From the NCBI GenBank assembly GCA_902462155.1, contig CABQAQ010000009.1, positions 1 to 64,000 on the forward strand: a DNA stretch of 64,000 nucleotides, given 5' to 3'. Source of the DNA: an uncultured bacterium (GTDB taxonomy: Bacteria; Cyanobacteriota; Vampirovibrionia; Gastranaerophilales; Gastranaerophilaceae). This document shows, in pieces, positions 1 to 10,077 of the stretch (position 1 is its first letter; each line of letters begins with the position of its first letter). The notes under the pieces were generated by a model. It had not been told where the DNA came from. It was given only the letters and a program-made list of their open reading frames with translations, and did no database searches. The position numbers and the translations under genes were made by a program.

Positions 1-29
1 ATTTATAAATTATTTTAAAAATTAATTTT

Positions 30-1310
30 ATGATGAGTGAAAATTTTTTTGTAAAAACTTTTGGTTGTAAAACAAATCAGATAGAATCAGAGTATGTGAT
101 TGATTTACTAAAGAAAAATGGCCTTAATAAGGTAGAAAATATCTTAAAAGCGGATTTTTGTATAGTTAATTCTTGTACGGTTACTTTGGAGGCAGATAAG
201 AAAGTCTTAAAATTTATATCTGCTGTGAAAAAAAAGAATCCAGATATAAAAATTATTTTACTAGGTTGTTTTGTTCAAACTCATAAAGATGAGATCTTAT
301 CTAATGTTGATATAGATATTGCCTTAGGTAATCAAGAAAAATTAAAAATTTTAGATTTTATTAATCAGGATAATAAAGTTATAAATATTTCAAATATTTT
401 TGAAACAAAAGAGTTTATAAAGTACGATGTATCAAAAATAGAACGAACTCGTGCAAATTTAAAAATCCAAGATGGATGTAATAATAGATGTTCATATTGT
501 ATTATACCGTTTGCCAGAGGCAACTCTAGAAGTAATAATTTGGAAAATATTATTAAACAAATTAACTTACTTGATAAAAATAATTATAAAGAAGTTATAT
601 TAACAGGTATACATATTGGGCAATGGGGTCTAGATTTAGTACCTAAAAAAAATTTTTTAGATTTGATTTATGAAATTGAAAAAACAAATATTCACAGATA
701 TAGACTTGGATCTTTAACCCCTGATGAGATCAGTGATAAGCTTTTAGATAGTTTAAAAAAATCATCTAAATTCTGCCATCATTTTCATTTATCTCTTCAA
801 TCTTTATGTACTAAAATTTTAAAAAATATGAATAGAAAATATACCCAAGATCAATGTATGGATCTTATTGAAAAAATCAAAGACTATTTTCCTGATGCAT
901 TTATTGGAGCGGATATTATAGTAGGATTCCCGGATGAATCTTATGATGATTTTATTACTACTTATAATAATATTAAAAAGTCAAAATTATCAAAAGTACA
1001 TGTATTCCCTTACTCTATTCGGCCAAATACTTTAGCTAAATCTATGAAAAATCAAATAGATCAGTTTGAAAAACATAAAAGAGGAAAAATTATTCAAGAG
1101 TTATCAGATCAAAAATATAATCAATTTCTTGATCAAAATTTAGAAACTTATCAGGAAATTATTTTGGAACCTAAATTAAGTAAAGAATATAAGGGGTATT
1201 ATCAAGGAGTTACTTGTAATTATATTAATGTTTTAAGCCCAGATTATTCAACAAAACCTTTAAAGGTACTTTTAAAAAAGAAAATTAATGATAAAATTAT
1301 AATAGAATAA
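30..1310 (+). CDS. mtaB: MtaB-like tRNA methylthiotransferase (radical SAM)
   Basis: Likely the threonylcarbamoyladenosine tRNA methylthiotransferase that adds a methylthio group to t6A37 of ANN-decoding tRNAs. The N-terminal UPF0004 domain opens with the motif GCKTNQ (about residue 12). The radical SAM cysteines are seen in CNNRCSYC near residue 150, and further conserved cysteines (NSCTV, LGCF) would hold the second 4Fe-4S cluster. The C-terminal 60 residues fit a TRAM domain. At 426 residues it has normal family length. Two ATGs (30 and 33) are possible starts. It lies 25 bp before clpP on the same strand. MiaB or RimO are alternatives, but GCKTN favours MtaB. Confidence 0.88.
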   Translation: MMSENFFVKTFGCKTNQIESEYVIDLLKKNGLNKVENILKADFCIVNSCTVTLEADKKVLKFISAVKKKNPDIKIILLGCFVQTHKDEILSNVDIDIALGNQEKLKILDFINQDNKVINISNIFETKEFIKYDVSKIERTRANLKIQDGCNNRCSYCIIPFARGNSRSNNLENIIKQINLLDKNNYKEVILTGIHIGQWGLDLVPKKNFLDLIYEIEKTNIHRYRLGSLTPDEISDKLLDSLKKSSKFCHHFHLSLQSLCTKILKNMNRKYTQDQCMDLIEKIKDYFPDAFIGADIIVGFPDESYDDFITTYNNIKKSKLSKVHVFPYSIRPNTLAKSMKNQIDQFEKHKRGKIIQELSDQKYNQFLDQNLETYQEIILEPKLSKEYKGYYQGVTCNYINVLSPDYSTKPLKVLLKKKINDKIIIE

Positions 1311-1335
1311 TTTATTTTAAATAAAGAGGGAGTAA

Positions 1336-1974
1336 ATGATGGAAAATATCAAACATATCTTAAGTTATATACCTACAGTAATAGAGGCGTCATCAAAAGG
1401 TGAGCGTTCATTTGATATATTTTCCAGATTATTAAGAGAACGTATTATTATTTTAGGATCTGAAATTAATGATGATGTTGCAAATTCAATTGTAGCTCAG
1501 TTACTCCTTTTAGATTCTGAAAATCCAGAAAAAGATATTATGTTATATATAAATAGCCCAGGGGGTGTTATTACATCAGGTTTAGCTATTTATGACACAA
1601 TTCAGCTTATTAAATCTGATGTATGCACAGTATGTTTAGGTGAAGCTGCAAGTATGGGATCATTTTTGTTATCTTCAGGGGCTAAAGGTAAACGTTTAGC
1701 TTTACCTTCTTCTAGGATTATGATTCATCAACCTTTAGGTGGTGCTAAAGGGCAAGCTACTGATATTGAAATAGAAGCTAAAGAAATTTTAAGAATGAAA
1801 TCTATGCTTAATAATATCTTAGCTACAAATTGTTCTCAACCTATTGAAAAAATTAAAGAAGATACTGAACGTGATTATTATATGTCCGCTTTTCAAGCTG
1901 TTGAATATGGGCTTATTGATAAAGTTTTAACACCGGATTCTTCTAATGAAGATAAAAATTCCTCTGAAAATTAA
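1336..1974 (+). CDS. clpP: ATP-dependent Clp protease proteolytic subunit
   Basis: Cytoplasmic serine peptidase that forms a tetradecameric barrel and degrades proteins delivered by ClpX or ClpA/C. The catalytic serine is in [11 protein letters not shown] (about residue 100), the histidine in MIHQPLGG (about 125), and the aspartate in the [11 protein letters not shown] block. Length, 212 residues, is typical. A GAGGG ribosome-binding site at 1326-1330 precedes two adjacent ATG codons (1336, 1339). Its end is six bases from the convergent queE stop. Confidence 0.96.
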   Translation: MMENIKHILSYIPTVIEASSKGERSFDIFSRLLRERIIILGSEINDDVANSIVAQLLLLDSENPEKDIMLYINSPGGVITSGLAIYDTIQLIKSDVCTVCLGEAASMGSFLLSSGAKGKRLALPSSRIMIHQPLGGAKGQATDIEIEAKEILRMKSMLNNILATNCSQPIEKIKEDTERDYYMSAFQAVEYGLIDKVLTPDSSNEDKNSSEN

Positions 1975-1980
1975 TTTCTA

Positions 1981-2709
1981 TTAAGCTAAGTTTAGAAACT
2001 TATGTACTTGTGGTATAAGCTTTACTTGGTTGTAATTATGTAAAAATTTATTAAATATTTCATAAAAATTAAATTTATCAGGATTATTTGATTTAAGAAC
2101 GTCTAATAATGCTTTAGATTCAGGTTGTAAAATTATTTCTCGATTATATTTTTTAGCTAAATTACAACATTTTATTATTTCATCATTTGTAATATTACTA
2201 TCAAATACAATTTTTATAAAAAGTTCTTTATTTTTTGCAACTTCTAAAAAATTTTCATGTAGATTAAATAAATTTCCTGTATTCGTAACCGAGTTAAGTT
2301 TTATATCCATTGAAATTATATCAATTTTTTCAATTATTTTTTTTAGATTTTGATATAATGTACCATTTGTTTCAAGAAAAAATTTTATTTTACTATTACA
2401 ATATTTATTATTAAATAAATTAATAAAGTTATTGATAAAGTCATAAAATAATAAAGGTTCACCACCAGTAAAGCTTATTGAATGTATTGTTTTTAAATCA
2501 TCTTGCATATTATCTATTTCTGTTATTAATTTTTCAGGAGTATATAATAATTTAGAGTTTAAATCAGAAGAAAAATCAGTATCACAGAATTTACAATTTA
2601 GATTACATTTACAAAATCTAATAAAAAGTTGTTTATATCCAACATAATTGCTTTCACCTTGAATTGATGAAAATATTTCTTTAATATATATCTGATCATT
2701 ATTTTTCAT
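1981..2709 (-). CDS. queE: 7-carboxy-7-deazaguanine synthase QueE
   Basis: Radical SAM enzyme making 7-carboxy-7-deazaguanine in queuosine (or other 7-deazaguanine) biosynthesis. The N-terminus KEIFSSIQGES and the cluster motif CNLNCKFC (about residue 35) are diagnostic, followed by the SFTGGEPLL block. The length of 242 residues is usual. The gene overlaps the end of the upstream DnaJ-like gene by 11 bases, so they are probably cotranscribed. No queC, queD or queF is visible in this window. Confidence 0.93.
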   Translation of the reverse strand: MKNNDQIYIKEIFSSIQGESNYVGYKQLFIRFCKCNLNCKFCDTDFSSDLNSKLLYTPEKLITEIDNMQDDLKTIHSISFTGGEPLLFYDFINNFINLFNNKYCNSKIKFFLETNGTLYQNLKKIIEKIDIISMDIKLNSVTNTGNLFNLHENFLEVAKNKELFIKIVFDSNITNDEIIKCCNLAKKYNREIILQPESKALLDVLKSNNPDKFNFYEIFNKFLHNYNQVKLIPQVHKFLNLA

Positions 2710-3838
2710 TGTTAATAATTTTAAATCCTTGGCGTATGTCTTGTCTTGATAATTTTTTTAATTCTTGATAAAGTTTTATTTCTTCAATTGAGTGCTTCTG
2801 TGGTATAGAAATGAAGACTTCTATAATAATATCATTATTAAATTTATCTTGGATATTAAATTTAGTTCCGGAAATAGTATTTGCAGGAATAGTAAGACTT
2901 ATTTTATTATTAGTTGTTTCTAGTTCTATAGTACTACCTAAAACTGCTTCATAAGGAGTTATAGGTAGTTTAAAAAGTTGTTTATTTCTTTTTTTATCAT
3001 CCGTATTAAAATCTTTAGTTTCATTTTCAATATTATTTTTTGATGGATCTTTAGTATTAGTATTTTTAATGTTAATTATTAAATATAAATCTCCATTTTT
3101 GCCTCCATTTTGGCCTTGATTTCCCTCGTCAGAGATTCTGATTTTAGATCCGGACTTTATGTTCGCAGGGATTTTTACATTTATTTTTTTATGGGTTTGT
3201 AATTCCCCTTTTCCATTACAGAATGAACAAGTTTCATTATTTATAATTTTTCGACCTTGGCATTTAGGACAAATTTGGGTATGCAATACATTTACTTTCC
3301 TATTTGTACCTTGTATTACTTCAAGAGGAGTTAATTCTATATTTAAGCTAATATCTGTACCATTTTTAGACTTATTATTTGATGCTTCTTTTATCTTCGA
3401 AGTAGCTTTAAAAACTTCATTTAATATATTATCAAAAACTTGTGCAAAAGGTTTTTCTGTTGTATTAGTTTTAAATTTGTTATGCTTTTTATCATTATTT
3501 TCTGCAGCGGTAAACACATTTTCAGAATAAGCTTTTTGTGCCTGTGAGTGCTTTTGTCTGTTATAAGTTTCTTTTTGAGAATTTTTTTTAGAGTCAAAAC
3601 TTTTTGGGCTAGAAAAATTTTTAAACCTATCATATTTTAATTTGGTTTCATCATCTATTAATATCTCATAAGCACTTTTAATTAATTTAAACTTTTCTTC
3701 AAAAGAAGGATTTATATCAGGATGAAACTTTCTTACAAGTTTTCGATAAGCAGACTTAATTTCTGCATAATCAGCATTTTTTGATATTTCTAGTATTTCG
3801 TATAAGTCTAAATGTAAAACACTATTTAATTCATTCAT
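2699..3838 (-). CDS. DnaJ-like co-chaperone with reduced zinc finger
   Basis: J-domain protein expected to stimulate DnaK. Residues about 9-70 form the J domain with KFHPDIN carrying the HPD signature. A low-complexity Lys/Asn/Gln-rich linker of about 90 residues follows, then the peptide-binding C-terminal region with IPANIKSGSKIRI. Canonical DnaJ has four CxxCxGxG motifs. Only two are present here (CPKCQGRK and CSFCNGKG, about residues 190-210), so only one zinc site could form. It is therefore a class intermediate between DnaJ and CbpA. It is the first gene of a pair with queE. Confidence 0.85.
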   Translation of the reverse strand: MNELNSVLHLDLYEILEISKNADYAEIKSAYRKLVRKFHPDINPSFEEKFKLIKSAYEILIDDETKLKYDRFKNFSSPKSFDSKKNSQKETYNRQKHSQAQKAYSENVFTAAENNDKKHNKFKTNTTEKPFAQVFDNILNEVFKATSKIKEASNNKSKNGTDISLNIELTPLEVIQGTNRKVNVLHTQICPKCQGRKIINNETCSFCNGKGELQTHKKINVKIPANIKSGSKIRISDEGNQGQNGGKNGDLYLIINIKNTNTKDPSKNNIENETKDFNTDDKKRNKQLFKLPITPYEAVLGSTIELETTNNKISLTIPANTISGTKFNIQDKFNNDIIIEVFISIPQKHSIEEIKLYQELKKLSRQDIRQGFKIINNEK

Positions 3839-3902
3839 ATATTTTATTTTAAGACTTATTTATAAAAATTCAACTTTTTTAGCTCTATTTTAAACTTAAA
3901 TA

Positions 3903-4319
3903 TTAACTATTCTTAATAAATTCTTTAAACGATATTGTAGGTTTTATTTTATATCCACATCCTTCAAGTGTATTTCTTGATTCTTGTAAATACTTTTGAC
4001 TTATATTTGGATATTTTCGGCAATATAATGATCTAAAGAAATAATCTTTACATTCATTGTTATCTTTTAGTGATTTGCATTTGAATAGCATTGCTCCATC
4101 TGTATCTATTCCATTAATTTCAAATTTATTAAATTTCTTATCAAATTTCTTAATATATTCAAACTCTTCTTTTGTTCGAATATAGTTATTTCTATCTATC
4201 TTAAATGCGATACTAGAACAACACTTTCCACATTTTAAACACTTCCCTTCAACTTTATATTTTGAAGTTTTTGTATATTTCTCTATAAAATTTTTAAAAA
4301 ATTTGATTATTTTATCCAA
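3903..4319 (-). CDS. YkgJ/UPF0153-type cysteine-cluster protein
   Basis: Small cytoplasmic protein (138 residues) of the YkgJ-like family, thought to bind zinc or an iron-sulfur cluster. It shows CLKCGKCCSS near residue 27, then two later cysteine pairs (FKCKS, ECKDYF) and SLYCRKYP, the usual pattern of this family. Its exact role is unknown. It overlaps the 3' end of the upstream lipoprotein gene by 13 bases, which argues for cotranscription. Confidence 0.8.
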   Translation of the reverse strand: MDKIIKFFKNFIEKYTKTSKYKVEGKCLKCGKCCSSIAFKIDRNNYIRTKEEFEYIKKFDKKFNKFEINGIDTDGAMLFKCKSLKDNNECKDYFFRSLYCRKYPNISQKYLQESRNTLEGCGYKIKPTISFKEFIKNS

Positions 4320-4720
4320 AATTCACCTCTTACAATTGGAAAATTCTTATCATTTAGATAAAATATTTGCATAATGAAATGGCCTTTTCCACCTATTCTC
4401 AAATCATTTATAAAATAATTTTTATTAATATCTAAAATAAAATCTTTTGTCTGATAAATAGTATATCCAAATCTTTCGACTTTATCATCTTGTTTATATA
4501 CTTGTACCCTTATCATATGGTACTTAAAACCATTTGGAGCCAAAATTGCATAATATGTTTTTTGACCCAAATCAAAATGTCGTACTTCGTCTAAGGCATT
4601 CTCTTTTGTAATAGGTTCAGAATTAAAAATTAGATATATTTTATCTTTTTGTAGATTGCAACCTGAACATATTATTATTGTTAATATTAATAATATTAAT
4701 ATTAGTGATCTTTTAATCAT
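4307..4720 (-). CDS. small predicted lipoprotein
   Basis: Protein of 137 residues with a charged start, a hydrophobic stretch of about 15 residues and a lipobox ending SGC at residues 19-21, so it should be lipidated and anchored in a membrane facing out of the cytoplasm. The remaining 115 residues match no family I recognise. They are rich in aromatic residues and look like a compact beta domain. It starts five bases after the stop of the TPR gene, within one minus-strand operon. Confidence 0.7.
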   Translation of the reverse strand: MIKRSLILILLILTIIICSGCNLQKDKIYLIFNSEPITKENALDEVRHFDLGQKTYYAILAPNGFKYHMIRVQVYKQDDKVERFGYTIYQTKDFILDINKNYFINDLRIGGKGHFIMQIFYLNDKNFPIVRGEFWIK

Positions 4721-4725
4721 GTTTG

Positions 4726-6735
4726 CTAATTCTTTAAGCTATTGATTTTATTTCTTACAAGTGCTTTAAAATCCATATTATTACTTAATTGTGTGAATTT
4801 TTCAAAATTTTCTATAGATTTTGTCGTATCTCCTTTTTTTTCATAGGCTAAACCTAAGGCATAGTACGAATAAACATACTCTTTATCAATAGAAATTACT
4901 TTTTCAAAATATGTTATTGCATCATCTATTTTATCTTGTTGGGCTTTACATAAACCTATATTAAAATTTGCATCGGCACTATTCGGGTTAAATTCAAATA
5001 CATTTTCATATTCTGCTATTGCTTCGTCTAATTTCCCTTGTTCTTTTTTTATGTTCCCTATTTTTAATATTGCCGATTCATTTTTTTTATCTTTTTCTAA
5101 GGCTAGTTTATACTGCTCAATTGCTAAGTCATAATTTTTTGTTTTTAAATAATTATCTCCTATACTTATATACGTAAGTGATGAATCAGGATCTAAAACT
5201 TTTAATTTTTCTAAATTCCTTTGTGAATCTTCTATTTTATTATATGATGATAATAAATTAGAATAATCTCTCAAGATATCTTTATTATTCGGATCTATTT
5301 CTATTGCTTTTTCAAAACTTTCTATTACCTTTGTATTTAATCCTAGATTATCATACGCTTCTGCTAATTTTATATAAGTTAATGCATTATTCTTGTCTTT
5401 TTTTATAGAGTTTTCATAACTTAATATAGCTTTTTTATAATCTTTTAATTCTTGATAGTTATTGCCTTCTAAAACGTATGCTTCTGCTAATCTTTTTGTT
5501 ATTTCATTATTATATTCTTTTTTTAGCATATTTTCATATATATTTATAGAATCAGAATACCTTTTTAATCCTTGTAAGGCTAACGCTTTATTTACAAGAA
5601 CATCTTTATCATTTTTATACTTATCTTCTGATAAAATATCATTATATATTATTATTGCATCATTATATTTTTTATTAAAATGGTAAGTTTTTCCTAATTC
5701 TTTTTTGATGTCTATATTATTTGGATCAATATTTAAAGCCTGCTTAAGAAATTTAAGCGCATTTTCATAATCTTTTGTATTCTGGTATATTATAGCTAAA
5801 TTATAGTAAGCAATAGGATTCTCAGAGTTTTTTTCTATATAATTATTATATTCTTTGATTGCATCATCTACTTTATTCATTTTTGCTAATAAGTTTGCAT
5901 ATTCAAATCTCAATTCATCTATATTTGGGTTAATCTTAAAGGCATTTTCAAATTCTTTTATTGCCAGATTATTATCTCCTTTTTTATAATATGCTAAAGC
6001 CAAATTACCGTAAGAAGCCCAATCTGAAGAATCCTTTTCTACAGCTTCTTTTAGCATCTCTATTGATTTTTCATAATTACCTATCCTTAATAATGCCAAT
6101 CCATAGGAATTATATGCTTTAAATTCTTCTTTATCTATTTTATATATTTTATCATAATATTCTATAGCTTTTTTTTCATTATTACACTGCAAATATGTAG
6201 AAGCTAAATTCTCTAATGCCTCTATATTCTGTGGATAATATGTAAGAAAAGAGTTGTAATATTTTATTGCATTTTCATAATCATTTTTTAGCAATGATAT
6301 ATTAGCTAAATTTATAAGATTGAAGTTATAATCAGGAAATATTTGAAATGCTTGATTATAAGCTTCAAAAGCATTTTCATAATCTTTTTGCTGCTCTAGA
6401 ACATTCCCTATACTTATATATATAAAAGCATCATCCGGTCTTAATCTTAAAGCTTTTTTATATGATGCTAAAGCATTATTCCAATCGGCTGTTTCTATAA
6501 ACAAACCACCAAGTTTCGTGTAAAGTATGCCATTATTTGGAGATAGTTCTATTGCTTTTTTTAGTTCTGTTATTGCATCTTTATATTTTTCCTGATTTTC
6601 GTATTCTAAAGCTAAGTTATAATACTTTATTGTTTCTTTTGACATCTGTTCTTCGGACTTTGCAACCATATTGAAATTGCTTAATATTATACTTATGAAT
6701 ACCAGAAATGTAATTATCTTATTCAATCTAATCAT
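4726..6735 (-). CDS. secreted/periplasmic tetratricopeptide-repeat protein
   Basis: Protein of 669 residues with an N-terminal signal-like hydrophobic segment (about residues 7-25), then about 17 consecutive 34-residue TPR units from residue 35 to the end. Repeats such as YNLAIIYQNTKDYENALKF and INPNIDELRFEYANLLAKM have the W/Y-G-Y-A-P spacing of TPRs. It probably acts as an extracytoplasmic protein-protein scaffold. It heads an operon with the lipoprotein and YkgJ-like genes. The specific partner is unknown. Confidence 0.85.
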   Translation of the reverse strand: MIRLNKIITFLVFISIILSNFNMVAKSEEQMSKETIKYYNLALEYENQEKYKDAITELKKAIELSPNNGILYTKLGGLFIETADWNNALASYKKALRLRPDDAFIYISIGNVLEQQKDYENAFEAYNQAFQIFPDYNFNLINLANISLLKNDYENAIKYYNSFLTYYPQNIEALENLASTYLQCNNEKKAIEYYDKIYKIDKEEFKAYNSYGLALLRIGNYEKSIEMLKEAVEKDSSDWASYGNLALAYYKKGDNNLAIKEFENAFKINPNIDELRFEYANLLAKMNKVDDAIKEYNNYIEKNSENPIAYYNLAIIYQNTKDYENALKFLKQALNIDPNNIDIKKELGKTYHFNKKYNDAIIIYNDILSEDKYKNDKDVLVNKALALQGLKRYSDSINIYENMLKKEYNNEITKRLAEAYVLEGNNYQELKDYKKAILSYENSIKKDKNNALTYIKLAEAYDNLGLNTKVIESFEKAIEIDPNNKDILRDYSNLLSSYNKIEDSQRNLEKLKVLDPDSSLTYISIGDNYLKTKNYDLAIEQYKLALEKDKKNESAILKIGNIKKEQGKLDEAIAEYENVFEFNPNSADANFNIGLCKAQQDKIDDAITYFEKVISIDKEYVYSYYALGLAYEKKGDTTKSIENFEKFTQLSNNMDFKALVRNKINSLKN

Positions 6736-6880
6736 TTATTTTATTTATCCTCTTATCAACCCCATTAATAATTTAATATTATCTGATTTAATTAATAAAA
6801 AATCAAGCTCCTTACATTATTTATTAAAGTTTTTGTAAGATAGAAAAATATTTTTATTTTAACATATAATATTAAATGAA

Positions 6881-9292
6881 ATGCTTATTGATAAAGAAAT
6901 ATTAGATAAAATTAAACAAGCCATAAATGTTGAAGTTGAACATTCTTATATTGATATAAGAGGGAAAAAAATGACTTTTTCTAAATTCATTATTTTACAA
7001 CTTCAAGAAATTTATAAACAAAATAAAACTAATCAAATACTAAAATTTCAAATAGATAATTTTAATCATTATTCTATGGCAAGTCTATCAGATAGAAGGT
7101 TAATTATACGATCTTTAATTAATGCTATAAAAAACTTTTTAAATGAAAACCAAAAAAATGAAAATATAGATGTTAAAAAAGACAATCAATTACAAGATTA
7201 TGAATCTTTAGATGTTCAATATTTAAAAGGGGTTGGCCCTAAAATATCTTTTTTATTTAATAAGCTTAATATATTTAAAGTTCCGGATTTACTTTCTTTT
7301 TACCCTAAAAAGTATATGAATTATGAACATAAATGTCTTATTCGAGATTTAAAGTTAGATGAATATGTAACAATTTTTGCTAAAATTGATTCGGTATCAT
7401 CATTTACAGTAAAAAGTTCACTTACTATTATAAAGACAAAAATTTCTGACAATTCTGGATCTATATATCTTAATCAATTTTTTGCAAAATCTAATAAATT
7501 TTTAATAGCAAAATATAAAAAACAATTTTATAAAGGACAAAAAGTACTGGTTTCAGGTAAAGTAAAGTTTGATAATTATTCATCTGAATTAACTTTAGAT
7601 AAACCACAAATTGAAATTATTTCAGATTCTTTTAGTAACTCTGAACTTGAAGATTATAATAAAATTGTTCCGGTATATCCTTTAGTTGAAAATTTAAATT
7701 TAAATACTTTAAGAAAGTCTATAAAAACAGCATTAACTTTATTTAAAAGCCAAATTGGAAATATTTTACCCGAGTATCTAATAGAAAAATACAATTTATT
7801 AGATAGATATCAGGCTTTAGAAATAATACATTTTCCCACATCTACTGAAAAATTAGAGTTAGCTAGAAAAACTTTAATATTTGAAGAACTATTTTTATTA
7901 CAATTAAAATTTGCTAATTTAAAAAAGCAAACACAATCATTAAATTCATTTAAATTTGAAATTAAAGAGAATGGACTTGTTAATAAATTTATTAATAGTT
8001 TACCATTTAAATTAACAAATGGTCAGAAAAAAGCAGTAGATGAAATATTAAAAGATATAGAACAAGAAAAGCCAATGCAGCGTATGTTGCAAGGAGATGT
8101 TGGAGCAGGTAAAACCGTTGTGGCTATTATTGCTATTTTAGCTGCAATAGAAAATGGTACTCAAGCAGCTTTTATGGCACCTACTGAAATTCTAGCACAG
8201 CAACATTTTAATAATTTAGTTAAATGGCTTTTTCCATTAGGTATTAACGTTGGATTATTTATTGGATCAAATACTCAAAAACTTAAAAATAAACTTCATA
8301 AAGATTTATTAAACGGTCAAATAAATATAGCTGTTGGAACACACGCTTTGATTCAGAATAACATAGAATTTAATAATTTAGGTTTAGTTGTAATAGATGA
8401 ACAACATAGATTTGGAGTAGAACAGAGATCTAAATTACAAAAAAAAGGAAAATATCCTAAATTATTATCTATGAGTGCAACACCTATACCAAGAAGTCTG
8501 GCACTTTCTGTACATGGAGATCTTGATTTGACTATAATTAATGAATTACCTAAAGGCAGGAAATCTATTAAAACTTCTTTGATATCTTCAAATTTAAGAT
8601 TACAAGCTTATAATCTTATAAGACGAGAACTTGAAAAAAATAATCAAGCGTATATTATTTATCCTTTGATTGAAGAATCCGAAAATTTAACAGCTAAAGC
8701 TGCAAGCTCTGAAGCTTTAAATTTACAACAAGGTGAATTTGCTAATTATAAAGTTGGATTATTACATGGCAAACTTTCTAATCAAGAAAAAGATGACGTT
8801 ATGAATGATTTTAAAAATAAAAAGTATGATATATTAGTTGCCACAACGGTAGTTGAAGTAGGTGTTGATATAAAAGATGCAACAGTTATTATAATAGAAA
8901 ATGCAGAGCGATTTGGTCTTACACAATTACATCAATTAAGAGGGCGTGTTGGTAGAAGTGATAAACAATCTTATTGTATTTTGATATCTTCAACTTCCAA
9001 TGAAGATACTAAAAAAAGGCTTGAAATAATGACACAGACTAATGATGGATTTATTATTGCACAAAAGGATTTAGAAATAAGAGGACCAGGTGAGTTCTTA
9101 GGCACTAAGCAAAGTGGTATCAACGAGTTATCTTTAGCGGATATTACAAGAGATTTAAAAATCCTTGAGATAGCTAAAAAAGAAGCATTTGATTTTGTTG
9201 ATAATTATGATTTAAACAATTACCCTGTAATCAAAAGAAAATTGAATGAAAAAGAAGATTTAAATAAGAACTTCTCTTTTCAAGCAGGATAA
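6881..9292 (+). CDS. recG: ATP-dependent DNA helicase RecG
   Basis: Branch-migration helicase that remodels stalled forks and recombination intermediates. After an N-terminal extension of about 110 residues comes the HhH-like LKGVGPK motif and the wedge OB domain. The SF2 motor follows: motif I GDVGAGKT, motif II DEQH, motif III SATPIPR, and motif VI QLRGRVGRS. At 803 residues it exceeds the roughly 690 of E. coli RecG; long N-terminal extensions are known in cyanobacterial RecG. It is divergent from the TPR operon, with about 145 bp of AT-rich spacer holding both promoters. Confidence 0.95.
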   Translation: MLIDKEILDKIKQAINVEVEHSYIDIRGKKMTFSKFIILQLQEIYKQNKTNQILKFQIDNFNHYSMASLSDRRLIIRSLINAIKNFLNENQKNENIDVKKDNQLQDYESLDVQYLKGVGPKISFLFNKLNIFKVPDLLSFYPKKYMNYEHKCLIRDLKLDEYVTIFAKIDSVSSFTVKSSLTIIKTKISDNSGSIYLNQFFAKSNKFLIAKYKKQFYKGQKVLVSGKVKFDNYSSELTLDKPQIEIISDSFSNSELEDYNKIVPVYPLVENLNLNTLRKSIKTALTLFKSQIGNILPEYLIEKYNLLDRYQALEIIHFPTSTEKLELARKTLIFEELFLLQLKFANLKKQTQSLNSFKFEIKENGLVNKFINSLPFKLTNGQKKAVDEILKDIEQEKPMQRMLQGDVGAGKTVVAIIAILAAIENGTQAAFMAPTEILAQQHFNNLVKWLFPLGINVGLFIGSNTQKLKNKLHKDLLNGQINIAVGTHALIQNNIEFNNLGLVVIDEQHRFGVEQRSKLQKKGKYPKLLSMSATPIPRSLALSVHGDLDLTIINELPKGRKSIKTSLISSNLRLQAYNLIRRELEKNNQAYIIYPLIEESENLTAKAASSEALNLQQGEFANYKVGLLHGKLSNQEKDDVMNDFKNKKYDILVATTVVEVGVDIKDATVIIIENAERFGLTQLHQLRGRVGRSDKQSYCILISSTSNEDTKKRLEIMTQTNDGFIIAQKDLEIRGPGEFLGTKQSGINELSLADITRDLKILEIAKKEAFDFVDNYDLNNYPVIKRKLNEKEDLNKNFSFQAG

Positions 9293-9298
9293 TATATT

Positions 9299-9703
9299 TT
9301 AATTATGATCTCTAATTACCTCGGATAAAACTTTTTTATAGACATTAAAATTATTTACAGCATCTTTTTTATGTATATATTTTAGATTGAAATTTTTTGC
9401 AATAGTTTCTATATTATAGCTAGCTGAAATAATTATAATATCTGTATTTTTATTCTTTGTTTCACTTATTTTTATCTGATTAATAAACCATTCTCCTGCT
9501 GTTTTAGGTAAAAAATCAAGTTCCATCTGTAAGTCGGTTAAAATAAGATCATATTTATTTTGTTTTGCAAGTCTTAATCCATCTTTTGCACTATATCCAA
9601 AATCTAGCCTATTTATATTATTTGGAAAAATTAAGTTTATTTTTTCTATATGAAAACTTATCCAGCTACTACTATCATCTATTACCAGAATGTCTTTTTT
9701 CAC
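9299..9703 (-). CDS. stand-alone response-regulator receiver domain
   Basis: Single CheY-like domain of 134 residues without an output domain. The acidic pocket is in ILVIDDSS, the phospho-acceptor aspartate in DLILTDLQM (about residue 57), and the conserved lysine in YIHKKDA (about residue 112). It likely passes a phosphoryl signal by protein contact. No histidine kinase is encoded nearby. It is convergent with recG, six bases away. Confidence 0.85.
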   Translation of the reverse strand: MKKDILVIDDSSSWISFHIEKINLIFPNNINRLDFGYSAKDGLRLAKQNKYDLILTDLQMELDFLPKTAGEWFINQIKISETKNKNTDIIIISASYNIETIAKNFNLKYIHKKDAVNNFNVYKKVLSEVIRDHN

Positions 9704-9820
9704 TTTAAATATTAATCCTTTCTTATTTTTTTATTATACTACTGGAGCATTATATTATATCCAAAAAATAGAATAATTGATATAGTTGAAAAGAAATAAT
9801 AAAGTTGGAAGATAATAAAT

Positions 9821-10009
9821 ATGAATATAAAAGAATATATAAATAAAATAAAATCTAAAATCAATATCCTTAATAAATATGCAAAGAATCCATTTGTAGA
9901 TGAATCATTATCATATAATCCATTTAAATCAGCATTTACGCATACATATGTTTGGGTGGAAGATAATAAATGTACAACAGGAGAAAATAATGATTGTAAC
10001 ATTTGTTAG
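9821..10009 (+). CDS. small protein of unknown function (62 aa)
   Basis: A 62-residue ORF beginning MNIKEYINKIKSKINILNKY with GGAAG at 9807-9811, nine bases before the ATG, which is a plausible ribosome-binding site. The C-terminus has three cysteines (KCTTG, DCNIC), suggesting metal binding or disulfides. Composition is protein-like (amphipathic lysine-rich start, aromatic centre). An 87-residue reading frame on the opposite strand looks like an antisense shadow. No function can be assigned. Confidence 0.5.
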   Translation: MNIKEYINKIKSKINILNKYAKNPFVDESLSYNPFKSAFTHTYVWVEDNKCTTGENNDCNIC

Positions 10010-10077
10010 ATGTTCTGTATAATTGTCCATATTCCTCTGTGTTTCGTTATATGTAGTGGATATAAGCTGTTATAAAT

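Noticed and set aside
9739..10002. 87-residue reading frame on the minus strand
   Set aside because: Opposite the better-supported 62-residue gene at 9821-10009, no ribosome-binding site, and low-complexity Phe/Ile/Leu-rich composition expected from antisense of AT-rich DNA.
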